The notes under the pieces are model-generated. The model saw only the letters and a list, made by a program, of their open reading frames with translations. It did not search any database and had not been told where the DNA came from. The position numbers and the translations under genes were made by a program. Below, piece after piece: positions 10,225 to 19,744 of a stretch of 64,000 nucleotides of DNA. Position 1 is the stretch's first letter. The number at the start of each line of letters is the position of its first letter. This DNA comes from Trichobilharzia szidati (taxonomy: Eukaryota > Platyhelminthes > Trematoda > Strigeidida > Schistosomatidae): assembly GCA_944472155.2 (NCBI GenBank), contig OX235275.1, forward strand, positions 58,297,228 to 58,361,227, in the 5' to 3' direction.

Positions 10225-10440
10225 CTATCGCACAACTGGTGGGGGCTCTGGTGGTCCAAGTGGTCCAGTGGATAACGCTTTAGCGTTTGAAACTATGGGC
10301 ACTGGGTTGGAGCCTCGGTAAGAACACCATCACCACCACCAACCACCAACCAGTCCCAAATAGGACGAAATGTGCATTCTGGATTCCACTGCTAGTCAAT
10401 ATTCACCAGCTGCCTTGAAGTTATATGCCCAGAAGTCGTC
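10225..10440 (+). repeat. Sm-alpha type 1, tRNA head and hammerhead relic
   Basis: A tRNA-like pol III head (A box TGGTCCAGTGGATAACG near 10257, B box GGGTTGGAGCCTC near 10306) is followed by helix II GTCC-CAAATA-GGAC (10353-10366), GAAA (10367-10370) and TGGATTCCACTGC. The stem I strand and CTGATGA box, partly kept in unit B (14351-14373), are replaced here by CAC/ACC repeats, so this copy has lost half of the ribozyme. Confidence 0.75.
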
Positions 10441-10574
10441 GAAGAATCTGCACAAGAAGCCGACAGACATGTCAACCTAAGATTGGGCACACCAGTTCAA
10501 TTACTCGATGGTAAAATCAAAATTTTCTATAGTTTGGTTTGTAAAGGTTAGTTATATTTTTACGAGTTGATCAC
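10441..10574. repeat. duplicated spacer
   Basis: Sequence from 'agaatctgcacaagaagc' through 'atggtaaaatcaaaattttc', repeated almost exactly at 14456-14595. No gene motif seen. Confidence 0.5.
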
Positions 10575-10872
10575 GGATTGGTATCAGTCAGAGAACCATT
10601 GAAAACCCACCAGGGAGTACTGGACAGCTGCTGTTTCATCCTAGTTTGGGAATCATCGATAGTACGCACCCACTCCACAGGTGGTTCTAACCCAGGACCT
10701 TCCGGTTACAAGGCAAGCTCGTATACCATTCAGCCACTGGGACCTGATTCAGTGACCAACCCATGAATTCTAACTTCTACCAATTCGTGATTTATTGCAA
10801 CCCCAACCATTGTCGTTGGTGGTACATCCATCCACACACGTGACATCTAATTGGACCTCACTGGTCACGACT
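10575..10872 (-). repeat. Sm-alpha type 2 element, antisense
   Basis: The minus strand has the tRNA-like head (GTCCCAGTGGCTGAATGGTA and GGTTAGAACCAC), then a hammerhead-like tail with TCCCAAACTAGGATGAAACAG and 'ggttctctgactgat'. A 62-codon open frame on the plus strand across it is identical to that in 14599-14787 and is not a gene. It is effectively identical to unit B 14596-14892. Confidence 0.75.
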
Positions 10873-10905
10873 GATATCAATCCGTGATCAACTCGTAAAA
10901 ACATA

Positions 10906-11315
10906 ACTAACCCTTACAAACCAAACTATAGAAAATTAATTTGATGCTCGCTAGTGACTTGCTACAGGATGGCGTTTCCTGGAGTTCTAGTGAAAAGTCG
11001 TGACCAGTGAGGTCCATCCAGATGTCACGTGTGAGGATGGATGTCCCACAGACGACACTGATTGGGGTCACGCTAAATCACGAATTGGTAGAAGTTAGAA
11101 CTCATGGGTTGGCCATTGAGGAGTCGGGTCCCAATGGCTGAATGGTATACGAGACAGCTTGCTTTGTAACTGGAAAGTTCTGGGTTCGAACCACCCGTGA
11201 AGTAAATGCGTACTGTCGATGATTCCCAAACTAGGATGAAACAGTAGCTGTCCAGTATTCCCGGGTGGGTTTTCCATGGTTCTCTAACTGATATCAATCC
11301 GTGATCAACTCGTGC
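10906..11315 (+). repeat. Sm-alpha type 2 element present only in unit A
   Basis: Starts with 'ggagttctagtgaaaagtcgt' at about 10978, has the tRNA-like head near 11125-11195 (CCCAATGGCTGAATGG, GGGTTCGAACC), the relic core CGATGATTCCCAAACTAGGATGAAACAG (11217-11243), and ends 'ctctaactgatatcaatccg'. It sits next to the antisense copy at 10575-10872, forming an inverted pair. Unit B lacks the block, through loss there or gain here. Confidence 0.75.
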
Positions 11316-11884
11316 AAAAAATCAAAACTGAATTAAATTTGCCTTCTATTATTTTCTGAAAATAAAATTCCATTGACATATTTAAAAGTATATTGTATGG
11401 GTATTTGAATAGCATCAAAAATGCATGACTAGTGTACCTAACACACTCTTATCCACTTATAACATGGATTGCCTTAAACTACTGAGTGCAGTCATTATAT
11501 CAGGTGGTAAGTATGCTCTCTCTCTCTATCTCTGCTTAACTTCTCTCATGAGCCTATCATAGCATGACAGGTAAAAAAAACGATGTACTGTTTTCATTGG
11601 CAGTCTTCAACAATAAATCCCACATACGCTACTCAGCTTGCTGTCAATAAAACAGTTAGCATAGTCAGTGACACTTAAGGTTTTACGCGCTCATATAGAA
11701 ATCTATTGACATTACTACATGCTGTGAATAACACTAGGCATGAAGCCATTGTTATTATCGTTGGTGTAATCGTGTATAATTAAGAAAAAGCAAGTTAGTG
11801 GGGAAATCGCTTCTCGTAAGTTCACCTCAAATCTGTTCATTTATTCAAGGAATTTATACATAGAAGTATTCACTTTGATTGGAC
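11316..11884. repeat. duplicated AT-rich segment, unit A
   Basis: About 0.6 kb repeated at 14921-15488 with few differences. Contains a CT-rich patch at 11517-11530. No coding or RNA gene evidence. Confidence 0.55.
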
Positions 11885-12230
11885 ACTAGTCACTAACTAG
11901 TGTACTGTGTGTCTAGTCCTTTCTTTGGTGCGCACAGAATTCTATCAGTCAGGTTTGCAATGTGGCCACCATTCTAGGTAGCTCGCCATCATAGTACACA
12001 TTGATTTGATGATATTAGATGGTTTGAGGCAATCGGCAGGGAGCCGCACCTGACCTGGGCTTCGTGCTAGCTGGCACTCACCAGTCAGCAAGTCAAGTGT
12101 ATCTGCAACCTTGATAGAACTCATGTCCCTTCTGAGATTCGAGCCTGCGTCACCCTGTGAGTACTGCAATCAGAAACGTTAACACAAATGAACTATCCAG
12201 GCTCGCGACTGACCTCCTGTAAGACTGTAT
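11885..12230 (-). repeat. SINE-B, antisense, empty PLE2 site
   Basis: A minus-strand tRNA-like head lies near 12130-12210 (B box GATTCGAGCC on the plus strand, relic of TAGCTC). The body runs to 11885. The stretch GAATTCTATC at 11937-11946 is the uninterrupted counterpart of the PLE2 target in unit B. Confidence 0.75.
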
Positions 12231-12449
12231 TGGATAATTTGTTTGAACACTAGTAACTAGTGTGATGTGCCTAGTCCTTTTTTGGTGCAGACTGCATTCG
12301 CGAGTTCGAATCTCATTAGAGACATGAGTTCCTTCGGGGCTGCAGATACGCATTGCTGACCAACTGGTGAATGGCAACTAGCACGAAAACCAAGGTCAGT
12401 TGAGGCTTCCTGCTGATTGCCTTCAACCAACTAACATCATGAAATATAG
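12231..12449 (+). repeat. SINE-B at the unit A/B junction
   Basis: A piece of antisense SINE-B body (12235-12292) is joined to a plus-strand copy that starts at its B box (GTTCGAATCTC, 12304) and runs through 'cagatacgcattgctgacc'. With the antisense copy at 11885-12230 it forms an inverted pair. Unit B starts here. Confidence 0.7.
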
Positions 12450-12829
12450 AAAGTATTTGTATTCACCTCCTAATTGTTTGGATTTCATACCCCCAAAACG
12501 GCTCGGCGGTAGAAATCCTGACTACAGCACTAGGCAGCACGAATTAAATTATCATAGGGGATGTGAGTGCATTCATGGGTGCTGTCATGCATCGCTGAAA
12601 AATACCAATAGCTTAGTTCCATGTCTTCGTACCAGTCACTTATAGCAGAAGGCATCTAACATTACCTCCAACTATATTCTGTTTGCCTAACTGTACATTC
12701 ACTGTGTCATGAGTAATTTCCGTTAGCTTTCCCTTGCTTATATCTCTCGCTTGACAACAGGATTCTAATCAAAGCTTTAATCAGTATACATATTTGGTTA
12801 GCTACTGAAGAAAAGATCTTGTGAAAAAT
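12450..12829. repeat. unit B unique spacer
   Basis: Diverged counterpart of 5996-6364, containing the 'aaacggctcggcggtagaaa' segment. No gene recognised. Confidence 0.5.
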
Positions 12830-13935
12830 ATTGATCGGCTCGGAACAAGTCGGATTCAAGTGTAGCAAAGCATACACAGATCAAACTACAACTCTGTGCA
12901 TCATCATCATCGTCGAACAGACCATAGACATCGTTGGCTTGAAAAAGCCCTCGACCACAGTGATAGCAAAATGATTGGGGAGCTGCATCAACATCATGCA
13001 GCGCAGAGCGCCAAGTCTTTATCAACCTAATTCAATAGGTATATGACAATGCCACACGTCAGGTGATCCACAAAGAAAAACTCAGAAAGGTGTTCGAAGT
13101 GAATCCAAGGATAAAACAAGGCTGGCTGCCTATTATCACCGATGATATTCCTAACTGTGATGGGCGGGACTGTGCGTCAGACTGTGAGCAGTGAGAAGAC
13201 AGGAATACGTCGGACCTATAAGAAGACTTTAGAAGATCTGGTTTTCGCAGATGACTCATATTCAGTAACACGCAAACTCGAAGACATGCAGATGAAACCC
13301 AACAAACTGGCTGAAGAGGCTAGCTGCAATAATAGGAGTTCAAGCGGACATGGAGAAGACAGAGATGATGAAGATAAACAAACAACCACAGCTGGCTCCA
13401 ACCGATACCGGCGGAATTACCTAGGCAACGTTGTTTCGACTATAGGCTGAACAGATCTCAAAGGCAGTGCAGCAGTTCATCGTTATGAAACCAGCTGTGA
13501 AACATTCTGAATTCAGCACAAAGAACAAAATTCAGATTTTCAACAGCAGTCTTCAGTCAGTCAGCTCTTCATCACGTCAAGCATTTCTAACACGTTCTGG
13601 AATTTCATCAACAGAAAGAATTAGCAACATGAAAATCTGGAAGTGAACGAATCGAAGACTCTTTCTTCAATGAAGATGCCGAAATGAAGGATATGGATGG
13701 GACTAAATCTGAGAAGACTGCTGGGTTACTTCCTGCACCAGAGCCTTATTAGGATTCTGAGTGCGAAACGATTAGTTCATCATCCGAATATGATGCAGAG
13801 GAGAGTGTATCAGGAGAAAATGAAGGCTTATATGGGCAATCGTTCACTCAGCTAAACAAGACTAAAGAGGATATTTCGAAATGCAGATGCATTGTTGAAG
13901 CTTTATTTTCCACTCGAAAAAAGGGAATTATGATA
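12830..13935 (+). mobile_element. RTE-b LINE fragment in unit B
   Basis: Decayed RT and C-terminal sequence: an interrupted palm with WLEKALDHSDSK-like and 'gacaatgccacacgtcagg' segments, VFADD (near 13242-13256, the RT catalytic motif), LEDMQMKPNKLAEEA, then remnants to the 'ccactcgaaaaaaggg' end. Unlike unit A, no RTE-a interrupts it: GAAATGAAGGATATGG is continuous at 13681-13696. Confidence 0.72.
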
Positions 13936-14119
13936 TAATAATAAATGTGATTCCTACAACAGCGCCAGCACCATAATAAAAAGCTTATATATACATATAA
14001 TTGGCTTTAGAATTTACTTGGAATTTCTACATCTTAAAATCCTTTGGAAGATGTGTGTTCGTACTATATTCCTGCCTCTAATTTATACTTCGCTTAAACC
14101 TTAATTTTGCTCTTTATTT

Positions 14120-14192
14120 GTGGACAGTGACTCACAGTGGAATCCAGGATGGACATTTTGTCCTGTTTGAGAATCGTCATCCGGATGTACCT
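14120..14192 (-). ncRNA. Sm-alpha type 1 hammerhead-like relic
   Basis: Minus-strand counterpart of 8805-8871: a GGTACATCCGG stem strand, damaged core, a CAAACAGGAC-like helix II region, AAAATG and TCCTGGATTCCACTG. It faces the plus-strand relic at 14351-14416. Confidence 0.65.
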
Positions 14193-14197
14193 GCATC

Positions 14198-14207
14198 TAA
14201 ATTGAAT
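14198..14207. other. empty integration site for PLE1
   Basis: A single TAAATTGAAT continuous with 'taaataattactgac'. In unit A the same spot is split by PLE1 with the motif duplicated. Confidence 0.8.
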
Positions 14208-14224
14208 TAAATAATTACTGACAC

Positions 14225-14440
14225 CCGTCGCACAAGTGGTGCTGGCTCTAGTGGTCCAAGTGGTCTAGTGGATAACGCTTTAGCGTTTGAAACTATGAGC
14301 ACTGAGTTTGAGCCTCGGTGGGAACACCATAACTGACTTACTGTGGAATGCAGATACATCCAGCTACCAAGCAGTCCCAAATAGGACGAAATGTGCATTC
14401 TGGATTCCACTGCTAGTCAATATTCACCAGCTGCCTTGAA
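14225..14440 (+). repeat. Sm-alpha type 1, tRNA head and hammerhead relic
   Basis: A box TGGTCTAGTGGATAACG (near 14264), B box GAGTTTGAGCCTC (near 14308). The hammerhead region at 14351-14416 has stem I strand ACATCCAGCTACCA, a damaged core (AGCA for CTGATGA), GTCC (14374-14377), loop CAAATA, GGAC (14384-14387), GAAA (14388-14391), and the distal strand TCTGGATTCCACTGC. This is the best-preserved type 1 layout in the window, but the catalytic box is lost. Confidence 0.78.
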
Positions 14441-14595
14441 GTTATATGCCCAGAAGTCGTCGAAGAATCTGCACAAGAAGCCGACAGACATGTCAACCTG
14501 AGATTGGGCACACCAGTTCAATTACTCGATGGTAAAATCAAAATTTTCTATAGTTTGGTTTGTAAAGGTTAGTTATATTTTTACGAGTTGATCAC
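14441..14595. repeat. duplicated spacer
   Basis: Near-exact repeat of 10430-10574. No gene motif. Confidence 0.5.
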
Positions 14596-14892
14596 GGATT
14601 GGTATCAGTCAGAGAACCATTGAAAACCCACCAGGGAGTACTGGACAGCTGCTGTTTCATCCTAGTTTGGGAATCATCGATAGTACGCACCCACTCCACA
14701 GGTGGTTCTAACCCAGGACCTTCCGGTTACAAGGCAAGCTCGTATACCATTCAGCCACTGGGACCTGATTCAGTGACCAACCCATGAATTCTAACTTCTA
14801 CCAATTCGTGATTTATTGCAACCCCAACCATTGTCGTTGGTGGTACATCCATCCACACACGTGACATCTAATTGGACCTCACTGGTCACGAC
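14596..14892 (-). repeat. Sm-alpha type 2 element, antisense
   Basis: Copy of 10575-10872, with the tRNA-like head on the minus strand and a hammerhead-like tail with TAGGATGAAACAG. The second Sm-alpha copy of unit A does not follow it. Confidence 0.75.
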
Positions 14893-15535
14893 TGATATCA
14901 ATCCGTGATCAACTCATAACATAATCAAAATTGAATTAAATTTGCTCTCTATTATTTTCTGAAAATAAAATTCCATTGACATATTTAAAAGTGCATTATG
15001 TGGGCATTTGAAGAGCATCAAAAATGCATGACTAATCTATCTACCATACTTTTATCCACTTATAACATGGATTACCTTAAACTACTGAGTGCAGTCATTA
15101 TATCAGGTGGTAAGTATGCTCTCTCTCTCTATCTCTGCTTAACTTCTCTCATGAGCCTATCATAGCATGACAGGTAAAAAAAACGATGTACTGTTTTCAT
15201 TGGCAGTCTTCAACAATAAATCCCACATACGCTACTCAGCTTGCTGTCAATAAAACAGTTAGCATAGTCAGTGACACTTAAGGTTTTACGCGCTCATATA
15301 GAAATCTATTGACATTACTACATGCTGTGAATAACACTAGGCATGAAGCCATTGTTATTATCGTTGGTGTAGTCGTGTATAATTAAGAAAAAGCAAGTTA
15401 GTGGGGAAATCGCTTCTCGTAAGTTCACCTCAAATCTGTTCATTTATTCAAGGAATTTATACATAGAAGTATTCACTTTGATTGGACACTAGTCACTAAC
15501 TAGTGTGATGTGCTTAGTCCTTTCTTTGGTGCAGA
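14893..15535. repeat. duplicated AT-rich segment, unit B
   Basis: Near-identical to 11316-11936. Ends in SINE-B body sequence just before the PLE2 target. Confidence 0.55.
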
Positions 15536-15547
15536 CTGAATTCTATC
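15536..15547. repeat. target-site duplication of PLE2, left copy
   Basis: CTGAATTCTATC, repeated exactly at 16827-16838. The SINE-B body continues on either side. Confidence 0.85.
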
Positions 15548-15599
15548 ATAGCATAAACTGAAACTCACACTGCAAGAAAATGGATATCCACAGAGCTTC

Positions 15600-16076
15600 T
15601 TGAAAAAGTATATGTCAATACCTACAGACAGGATAAAGCTGGATACCGTAAAAAAGAAACCTTTGTATCTAAAGTTAAGTTACAAAGGGGAAATTGCAGC
15701 TGACATTCTAAAATGTCGACTAAATAGAGCAGTAGATAGAACATTTCCTGCAGCTAAACTGGTACTCAACTTCTCAACTAAACCAGTACTCACACAGCAA
15801 GTAAAGGATAAATTACCAAAGATGGCCTCATCAATGTGTATCTATGAATTCAACTGCTCATGTGGAGCTAGTTACATTGGCCGTACTCAGAGGGCTTTAT
15901 CCATGCGCGCGCATGAGCATGTACCTGTATGGTTGAGTAAAGGAGTAACCAAGGGTGTAAATAGTGCAGTCTTAGCTCACTTGGTAGATACTGGACACCC
16001 AATAAAACTTGACCAGGTGTTCTCAGTTATTTACCGCGTTTCTAGTAATCTATCTACGTCTCCTATCAGTAGCTGA
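15600..16076 (+). CDS. PLE2 linker and GIY-YIG endonuclease (fragment)
   Basis: A 158-residue frame. Residues 1-75 are the linker (KKKPLYLKLSYKGEIAADI, VDRTFPAAKL). The endonuclease begins at MCIYEFNCSCGASYIGR (about residues 78-95), with the conserved Arg and His-Glu region RALSMRAHEH, then HLVDTGHPIK. In PLEs this domain nicks the target. Motif residues are intact here, unlike PLE1. A frameshift near 16060 moves the C-terminal helix (AEAVAINTRRPSLCLQKK) to the next frame. The ATG is internal to the original protein. Confidence 0.8.
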   Translation: MKKYMSIPTDRIKLDTVKKKPLYLKLSYKGEIAADILKCRLNRAVDRTFPAAKLVLNFSTKPVLTQQVKDKLPKMASSMCIYEFNCSCGASYIGRTQRALSMRAHEHVPVWLSKGVTKGVNSAVLAHLVDTGHPIKLDQVFSVIYRVSSNLSTSPISS

Positions 16077-16778
16077 AGCGGTGGCAATTAATACCAGAAG
16101 ACCATCTCTTTGCCTACAGAAGAAGTATGTTCATTCACTATTTTTACCTTGGCCTACAATAAAGCCAACAAATTCTCCATTAACACTATAAACTCCTTTC
16201 ACAATTTTCTTTTCTTCTTTTATTCCTCTGTTTCATTGACAAACGTTCATTTTCGAATTTTATGATTTCGCGACCTTTCTTATGATTTTATTAACTTAGG
16301 TTTAAGTAGTGCTTTTCTAAGTTGCTATCGTATTTACAAAATCCTGTTCATTCCACCTCATTATATTCATTAATATTACTTGACAATCATTCACCAATAG
16401 TGCTTGTAATTTTACACCATATCATCGTTATTATTTGACAATCATTCTTATTTTTGTTATTTTCAACCTTGAACTTATCTCTAGACCACCCCATTCGTTG
16501 GTTTATTTTCATATTGTCTCACACACCCTGACTACACTCACTCTCGAAACCTGTATTTTCTGTTGACTATATTTATGTATATACACACATCATTAAATTA
16601 AATTAAATTACTTGATCTCATTTTGTCCCATGTTCTCATTGACCATGCATATTAAAAAACTAACTGACTATTGTTCCATCCCATCTTACACTTGTTCCAC
16701 AATACACTTTCTGATGTGATTCTACTTGACTTTACTGGCTATTGTATGCTTAAATTATTGGATTTATAATTGTTGAGC

Positions 16779-16815
16779 CTGAAGAAGAATTTATTGAAAA
16801 CAATTGTTCGCTCTA
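16779..16815 (+). ncRNA. PLE2 3'-end hammerhead-like motif
   Basis: CTGAAGA (16779-16785), a short spacer, GAAA (16796-16799), then AACAATTGTT, which is self-complementary. Same arrangement as in PLE1 and PLE3. The core departs from CTGATGA at one base. Confidence 0.4.
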
Positions 16816-16826
16816 AATATTTTGTT

Positions 16827-17135
16827 CTGAATTCTATCGGTCAGGTTTGCAATGTGGCCACCATTCTAGGTAGCTCGCCATCATAGTACACATTGATTTG
16901 ATGATATTAGATGGTTTGAGGCAATCGACGGGAAGCCTCACCTGACCTAAGTTTCGTGCTAGCTGGCACTCACCAGTCAGCAAGTCAAGTGTATCTGCAA
17001 CCTTGATAGAACTCATGTCCCTTCTGAGATTCAAACCCGTGTCACACTGTGAGTACTGCAGTCAGAGACGTTAACACAAATGGACTATCCAGGCTCGCGA
17101 TTGACCTTCTGTAGGACTGTACTGGATATTTTGAC
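16827..17135 (-). repeat. SINE-B, antisense, remainder after PLE2
   Basis: Continues the SINE-B copy split by PLE2, starting with the right target duplication (16827-16838). The tRNA-like head on the minus strand is near 17025-17095. Counterpart of 11937-12230. Confidence 0.75.
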
Positions 17136-17326
17136 TGGACACTAGTAACTAACTAGTGTGATGTGCCTAGTCCTTTTTTGGTGCAGACTGAATTCTTTAG
17201 TTAGAATCTCATAAGGGACATGAGTTCCTTCAGGGTTGCAGATACGCTTTGCTGACCAACTGGTGAATGGCAACTGGCATAAAACCTAGGTTCAAGTTCT
17301 CCAGCCGATTACCCCCAACCATCTAT
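17136..17326 (+). repeat. SINE-B at end of unit B
   Basis: An antisense body piece (17136-17190) joined to a plus-strand piece from a degraded B box (GTTAGAATCTC, 17200) to 'accatctatc'. Same layout as the A/B junction at 12231-12449; it marks the start of a third, aborted unit. Confidence 0.65.
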
Positions 17327-17352
17327 CATATATATATATATATATATATATG
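17327..17352. repeat. (AT)n microsatellite
   Basis: An alternating AT run of about 24 bases at the point where homology to the duplicated unit stops. Confidence 0.9.
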
Positions 17353-17394
17353 ATATTGATGACAGAGATCAGAGATTACTTTTAATTAGTAACA

Positions 17395-18540
17395 AAATAT
17401 TTGTAACTGAACACCTATGATTTCAGTAGACGTAGCTTCCTTATTCACCAATATCCTATAAAGTGAAACCACGAACTTCGTAAATGACTTCATCGGCTCA
17501 AATACTCTGAATATTGGTATACCCACAAGGTATATCAATGAAATAATAATGAAACGCACGTGGAATGTTCGGTATTGTTTATTCAGCCGTCGAATGAACT
17601 GACAAACAGATGTGGAACCGACTGGTTCTGCACTCGGTTCATTACTCGTCGATTTTTTCTCGGAGTATCTTGATTTCAACATCCTCCGATGGACAGTGAA
17701 TCTGTTCAAAGTTTACAAGTGGTACAGGGATTATATCGTTATCAATAAAAAATTCACGGAAATCTTCAACACCGCTCATTAATCATTGGAATTCAAAATT
17801 GAAGAAGAATCAGAAAGTTAATTACCCTTCGTAGATGTACACCTTTCAAAACGAACTTTACAAAAAGTGATCTAACGTAATCCGAATTGAAATGAACAGT
17901 TGATAAACCTCCACAGTTTCGTCAGGTCGTCATCTCTCTTGAAATAAAAATTTACCAAATATTCACTGAAGATACATTGATTAAGGAATTGGAATCCTTC
18001 AGAAATACTATGACCAAACATGGATATCCAACCTCTTTCATTGATAAACACCTGAACAGAAAGACTGATACGCCGCGAAATCTGGATGTTTCGAAGTCAC
18101 AAAAAATTGTAAATCGGACGTATTTGGGCGGGACTAATAGTAACGTTCTCCGAAGGCGTCTGTGGAGAGCATTTTGAAGAACATTCTTTATTGCTTCTCT
18201 ACAACTCACTTTCTTCACTTATGTTCCTGTTCACCGAATCGTCAAAGACAAAATCCCACTGTTGGTAACCTCAATGTGCATTTACCAATTCACTTGGTGC
18301 TATGAAGTTAAATACACAGGTCTAAATGGGCCCATGAATACTTACCAGGACTGTTGCTAAAAAGAGAACGCGGAACGGTGAATAGATCAGTTCTGAAGCC
18401 TATTATTACGCCTGTTCACGTAACATCATCAAAGATTTCACCTAAAATCGTATGTTGAGAACAATCAACTTGTTAAAAGAATTTCGCCTATATAATGTTC
18501 ATGCGTCCTAAAAACATTGTGTTCAGAAACATTTCATCTG
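17395..18540 (+). mobile_element. decayed PLE with RT and endonuclease remnants
   Basis: Reading across frames gives RT motif A (MISVDVASLFTNI, near 17418), motif B (MGSALGSLLVDFF-like, near 17610), a palm end with KWYRDYIVI (17720) where YVDD is expected, then FKIEEESES and LPFVDVHLSKR. The linker follows (frame 17977-18177) and a weak endonuclease start (SMCIYQFTWCYEVKYTG). Loss of the YxDD aspartates and many stops show an old copy. It differs from PLE1-3 in sequence, so it is probably another PLE family. Confidence 0.75.
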
Positions 18541-18644
18541 ATTTCTTAATGACTATGGCTTCAACTTCAACTCTGTTTTCTTGAATTTTTGTGCAATATT
18601 TTCAAGTATTGATTTTGTAGGGATTTTGTTTTTAATGGATGGGG
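18541..18644. other. no recognised feature
   Basis: Short AT-rich interval between the old PLE and an Sm-alpha copy. Confidence 0.4.
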
Positions 18645-18845
18645 GATTTCGCCATGAGCTGACATCAGTTAGAGAACCATTGGAAAATCTGGGAGTATTG
18701 GACAGATGTTTCGTCCCAGTTAGAGACTCTTTATCAGTACGCACCCACCGGGGTTCGAGGCCAGGACCTTCTGATTACAAGGCGAGCTCGTAGATCACTG
18801 AGCCACTGGGACCTGATCCAATGGCCCACGAATTCTAACTTGTAT
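18645..18845 (-). repeat. Sm-alpha type 2 element, antisense
   Basis: Minus strand: tRNA-like head (CCCAGTGGCTCAGTGATCTACG), then CTGATAAAGAGTCTC, a GGGACGAAACA core relic, and 'aatggttctctaactgatgtc'. The CTGATGA box has a substitution and the 3-base insertion typical of this type. Confidence 0.75.
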
Positions 18846-19642
18846 TGTAACAACAGAAGACAAGGGCCCAGCAACAGATCGTTTATTAAGGAAATCAAAA
18901 CATATTTATGGATTTTCATGTACATTATTATAGATTATTGTTAGCAGAAAAACACAGTATTCTGATTGACTGCTTCTCACTAAAAGTTAATCTTTCATCT
19001 CTTTGTGGCTGTTTCTTGAATGTCAGATCGTCTATCTGCTAATTCTATCCACCTACGCAAAGTCGCCTGTGATTGATTGTTGAATTAGTCATTGTTCTTA
19101 TTTTTCTCACTACCAATATTAGCGACGTAAACATTGACGTAAATTACTGTCTACCGATTTGGCTAGCAGCCAGCTCTCACCATAGTATAACAGACTATGA
19201 AATAATTTTGATTTTCTTAATTTTCGTAACCTCTTTCGCAATCCCGTTTCCTATGAGGTATTTCCAAATAATCAAGAATTGATTACTTGATTTTTGGTGG
19301 ATCTCTATATCAGTTCGTGATCAGAAATGGATTTTTCTTTCGTCAGATGAGATTTAGAGAATATATTTCTTCCTAACCCCTTACCACTTAAAAGTAGGAG
19401 AAGTCAAAGCAAAAGTTGCAACCCAAAAGAACAGCCGATTCAATTCTCTTAAAGCAGATAGCCAGAATAAACCAGACTGAATTAGACTTAAAATACTGTG
19501 CATATTGAAATTCTCAAAGTCACAATTACTTTGCGATTCGCAATTCACATCATTCGAGAAGGTGGCATTTCACCACAGTTTTCCCTGGAAACCAAAAATA
19601 TTCTTATAATCTATTATATTCGAATTTTCTTGATGCTATACG
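18846..19642. other. no gene recognised
   Basis: About 0.8 kb of AT-rich sequence not repeated in the window. A 69-codon frame at 19073-19282 is hydrophobic (mostly I, L, V, F) with no recognisable domain. It is treated as chance. Confidence 0.4.
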
Positions 19643-19744
19643 TGTCAGTCAAGAAAGCAAGCATAATAGATTGATGCAGTATAATAGTTCCTGACTGACT
19701 GACACCACCCACTGATGCATCTTTACTTGCTTTCTTGACTGACA
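19643..19744. repeat. perfect 19-bp inverted repeat
   Basis: TGTCAGTCAAGAAAGCAAG at 19643-19661 and its exact complement at 19726-19744, separated by 64 bases. It can form a hairpin in DNA or RNA. It could be the ends of a very short inverted-repeat element. No flanking duplication was established. Confidence 0.85.

Larger units (their letters stand above)
5828..12303. repeat. tandem segmental duplication, unit A
   Basis: This stretch aligns in order with 12304-17199. Without three extra blocks (RTE-a 7271-8352, PLE 8877-10197, and about 410 bp holding an additional Sm-alpha copy at 10906-11315) it would be about 3.6 kb, close to unit B without its own PLE. Both units start at the B box of a SINE-B copy. 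Similarity is uneven: 6.0-7.3 kb is clearly diverged from unit B, while 8.36-8.76, 10.4-10.9 and 11.3-11.9 kb are nearly identical to it. Confidence 0.85.
15548..16826 (+). mobile_element. PLE2, 5'-truncated Penelope-like element
   Basis: An insertion of 1279 bp with a 12-bp target duplication, splitting a SINE-B copy that is uninterrupted in unit A. It starts downstream of the RT, in the linker, and covers the GIY-YIG domain and a roughly 0.6-kb AT-rich 3' region with the TGAAGAAGAATTTATTGAAAAC motif near its end. It is too truncated to move by itself. Confidence 0.87.
12304..17199. repeat. tandem segmental duplication, unit B
   Basis: Second unit, collinear with 5828-12303. It lacks the RTE-a, PLE1 and extra Sm-alpha blocks of unit A, but carries PLE2 (15548-16826). 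Without PLE2 it is about 3.6 kb. It ends at another SINE-B copy whose B-box region resembles the unit starts, so a third, truncated unit begins near 17200. Confidence 0.85.

Noticed and set aside
10578..10766. Identical 62-codon frames at 10578 and 14599 as a conserved small gene
   Set aside because: They read antisense through Sm-alpha copies in the duplicated units. Their identity comes from the DNA duplication.
19073..19282. Membrane protein from the hydrophobic 69-codon frame
   Set aside because: The AT-rich composition gives I/L/F-rich frames by chance; no start context, homologous copy or neighbour supports it.
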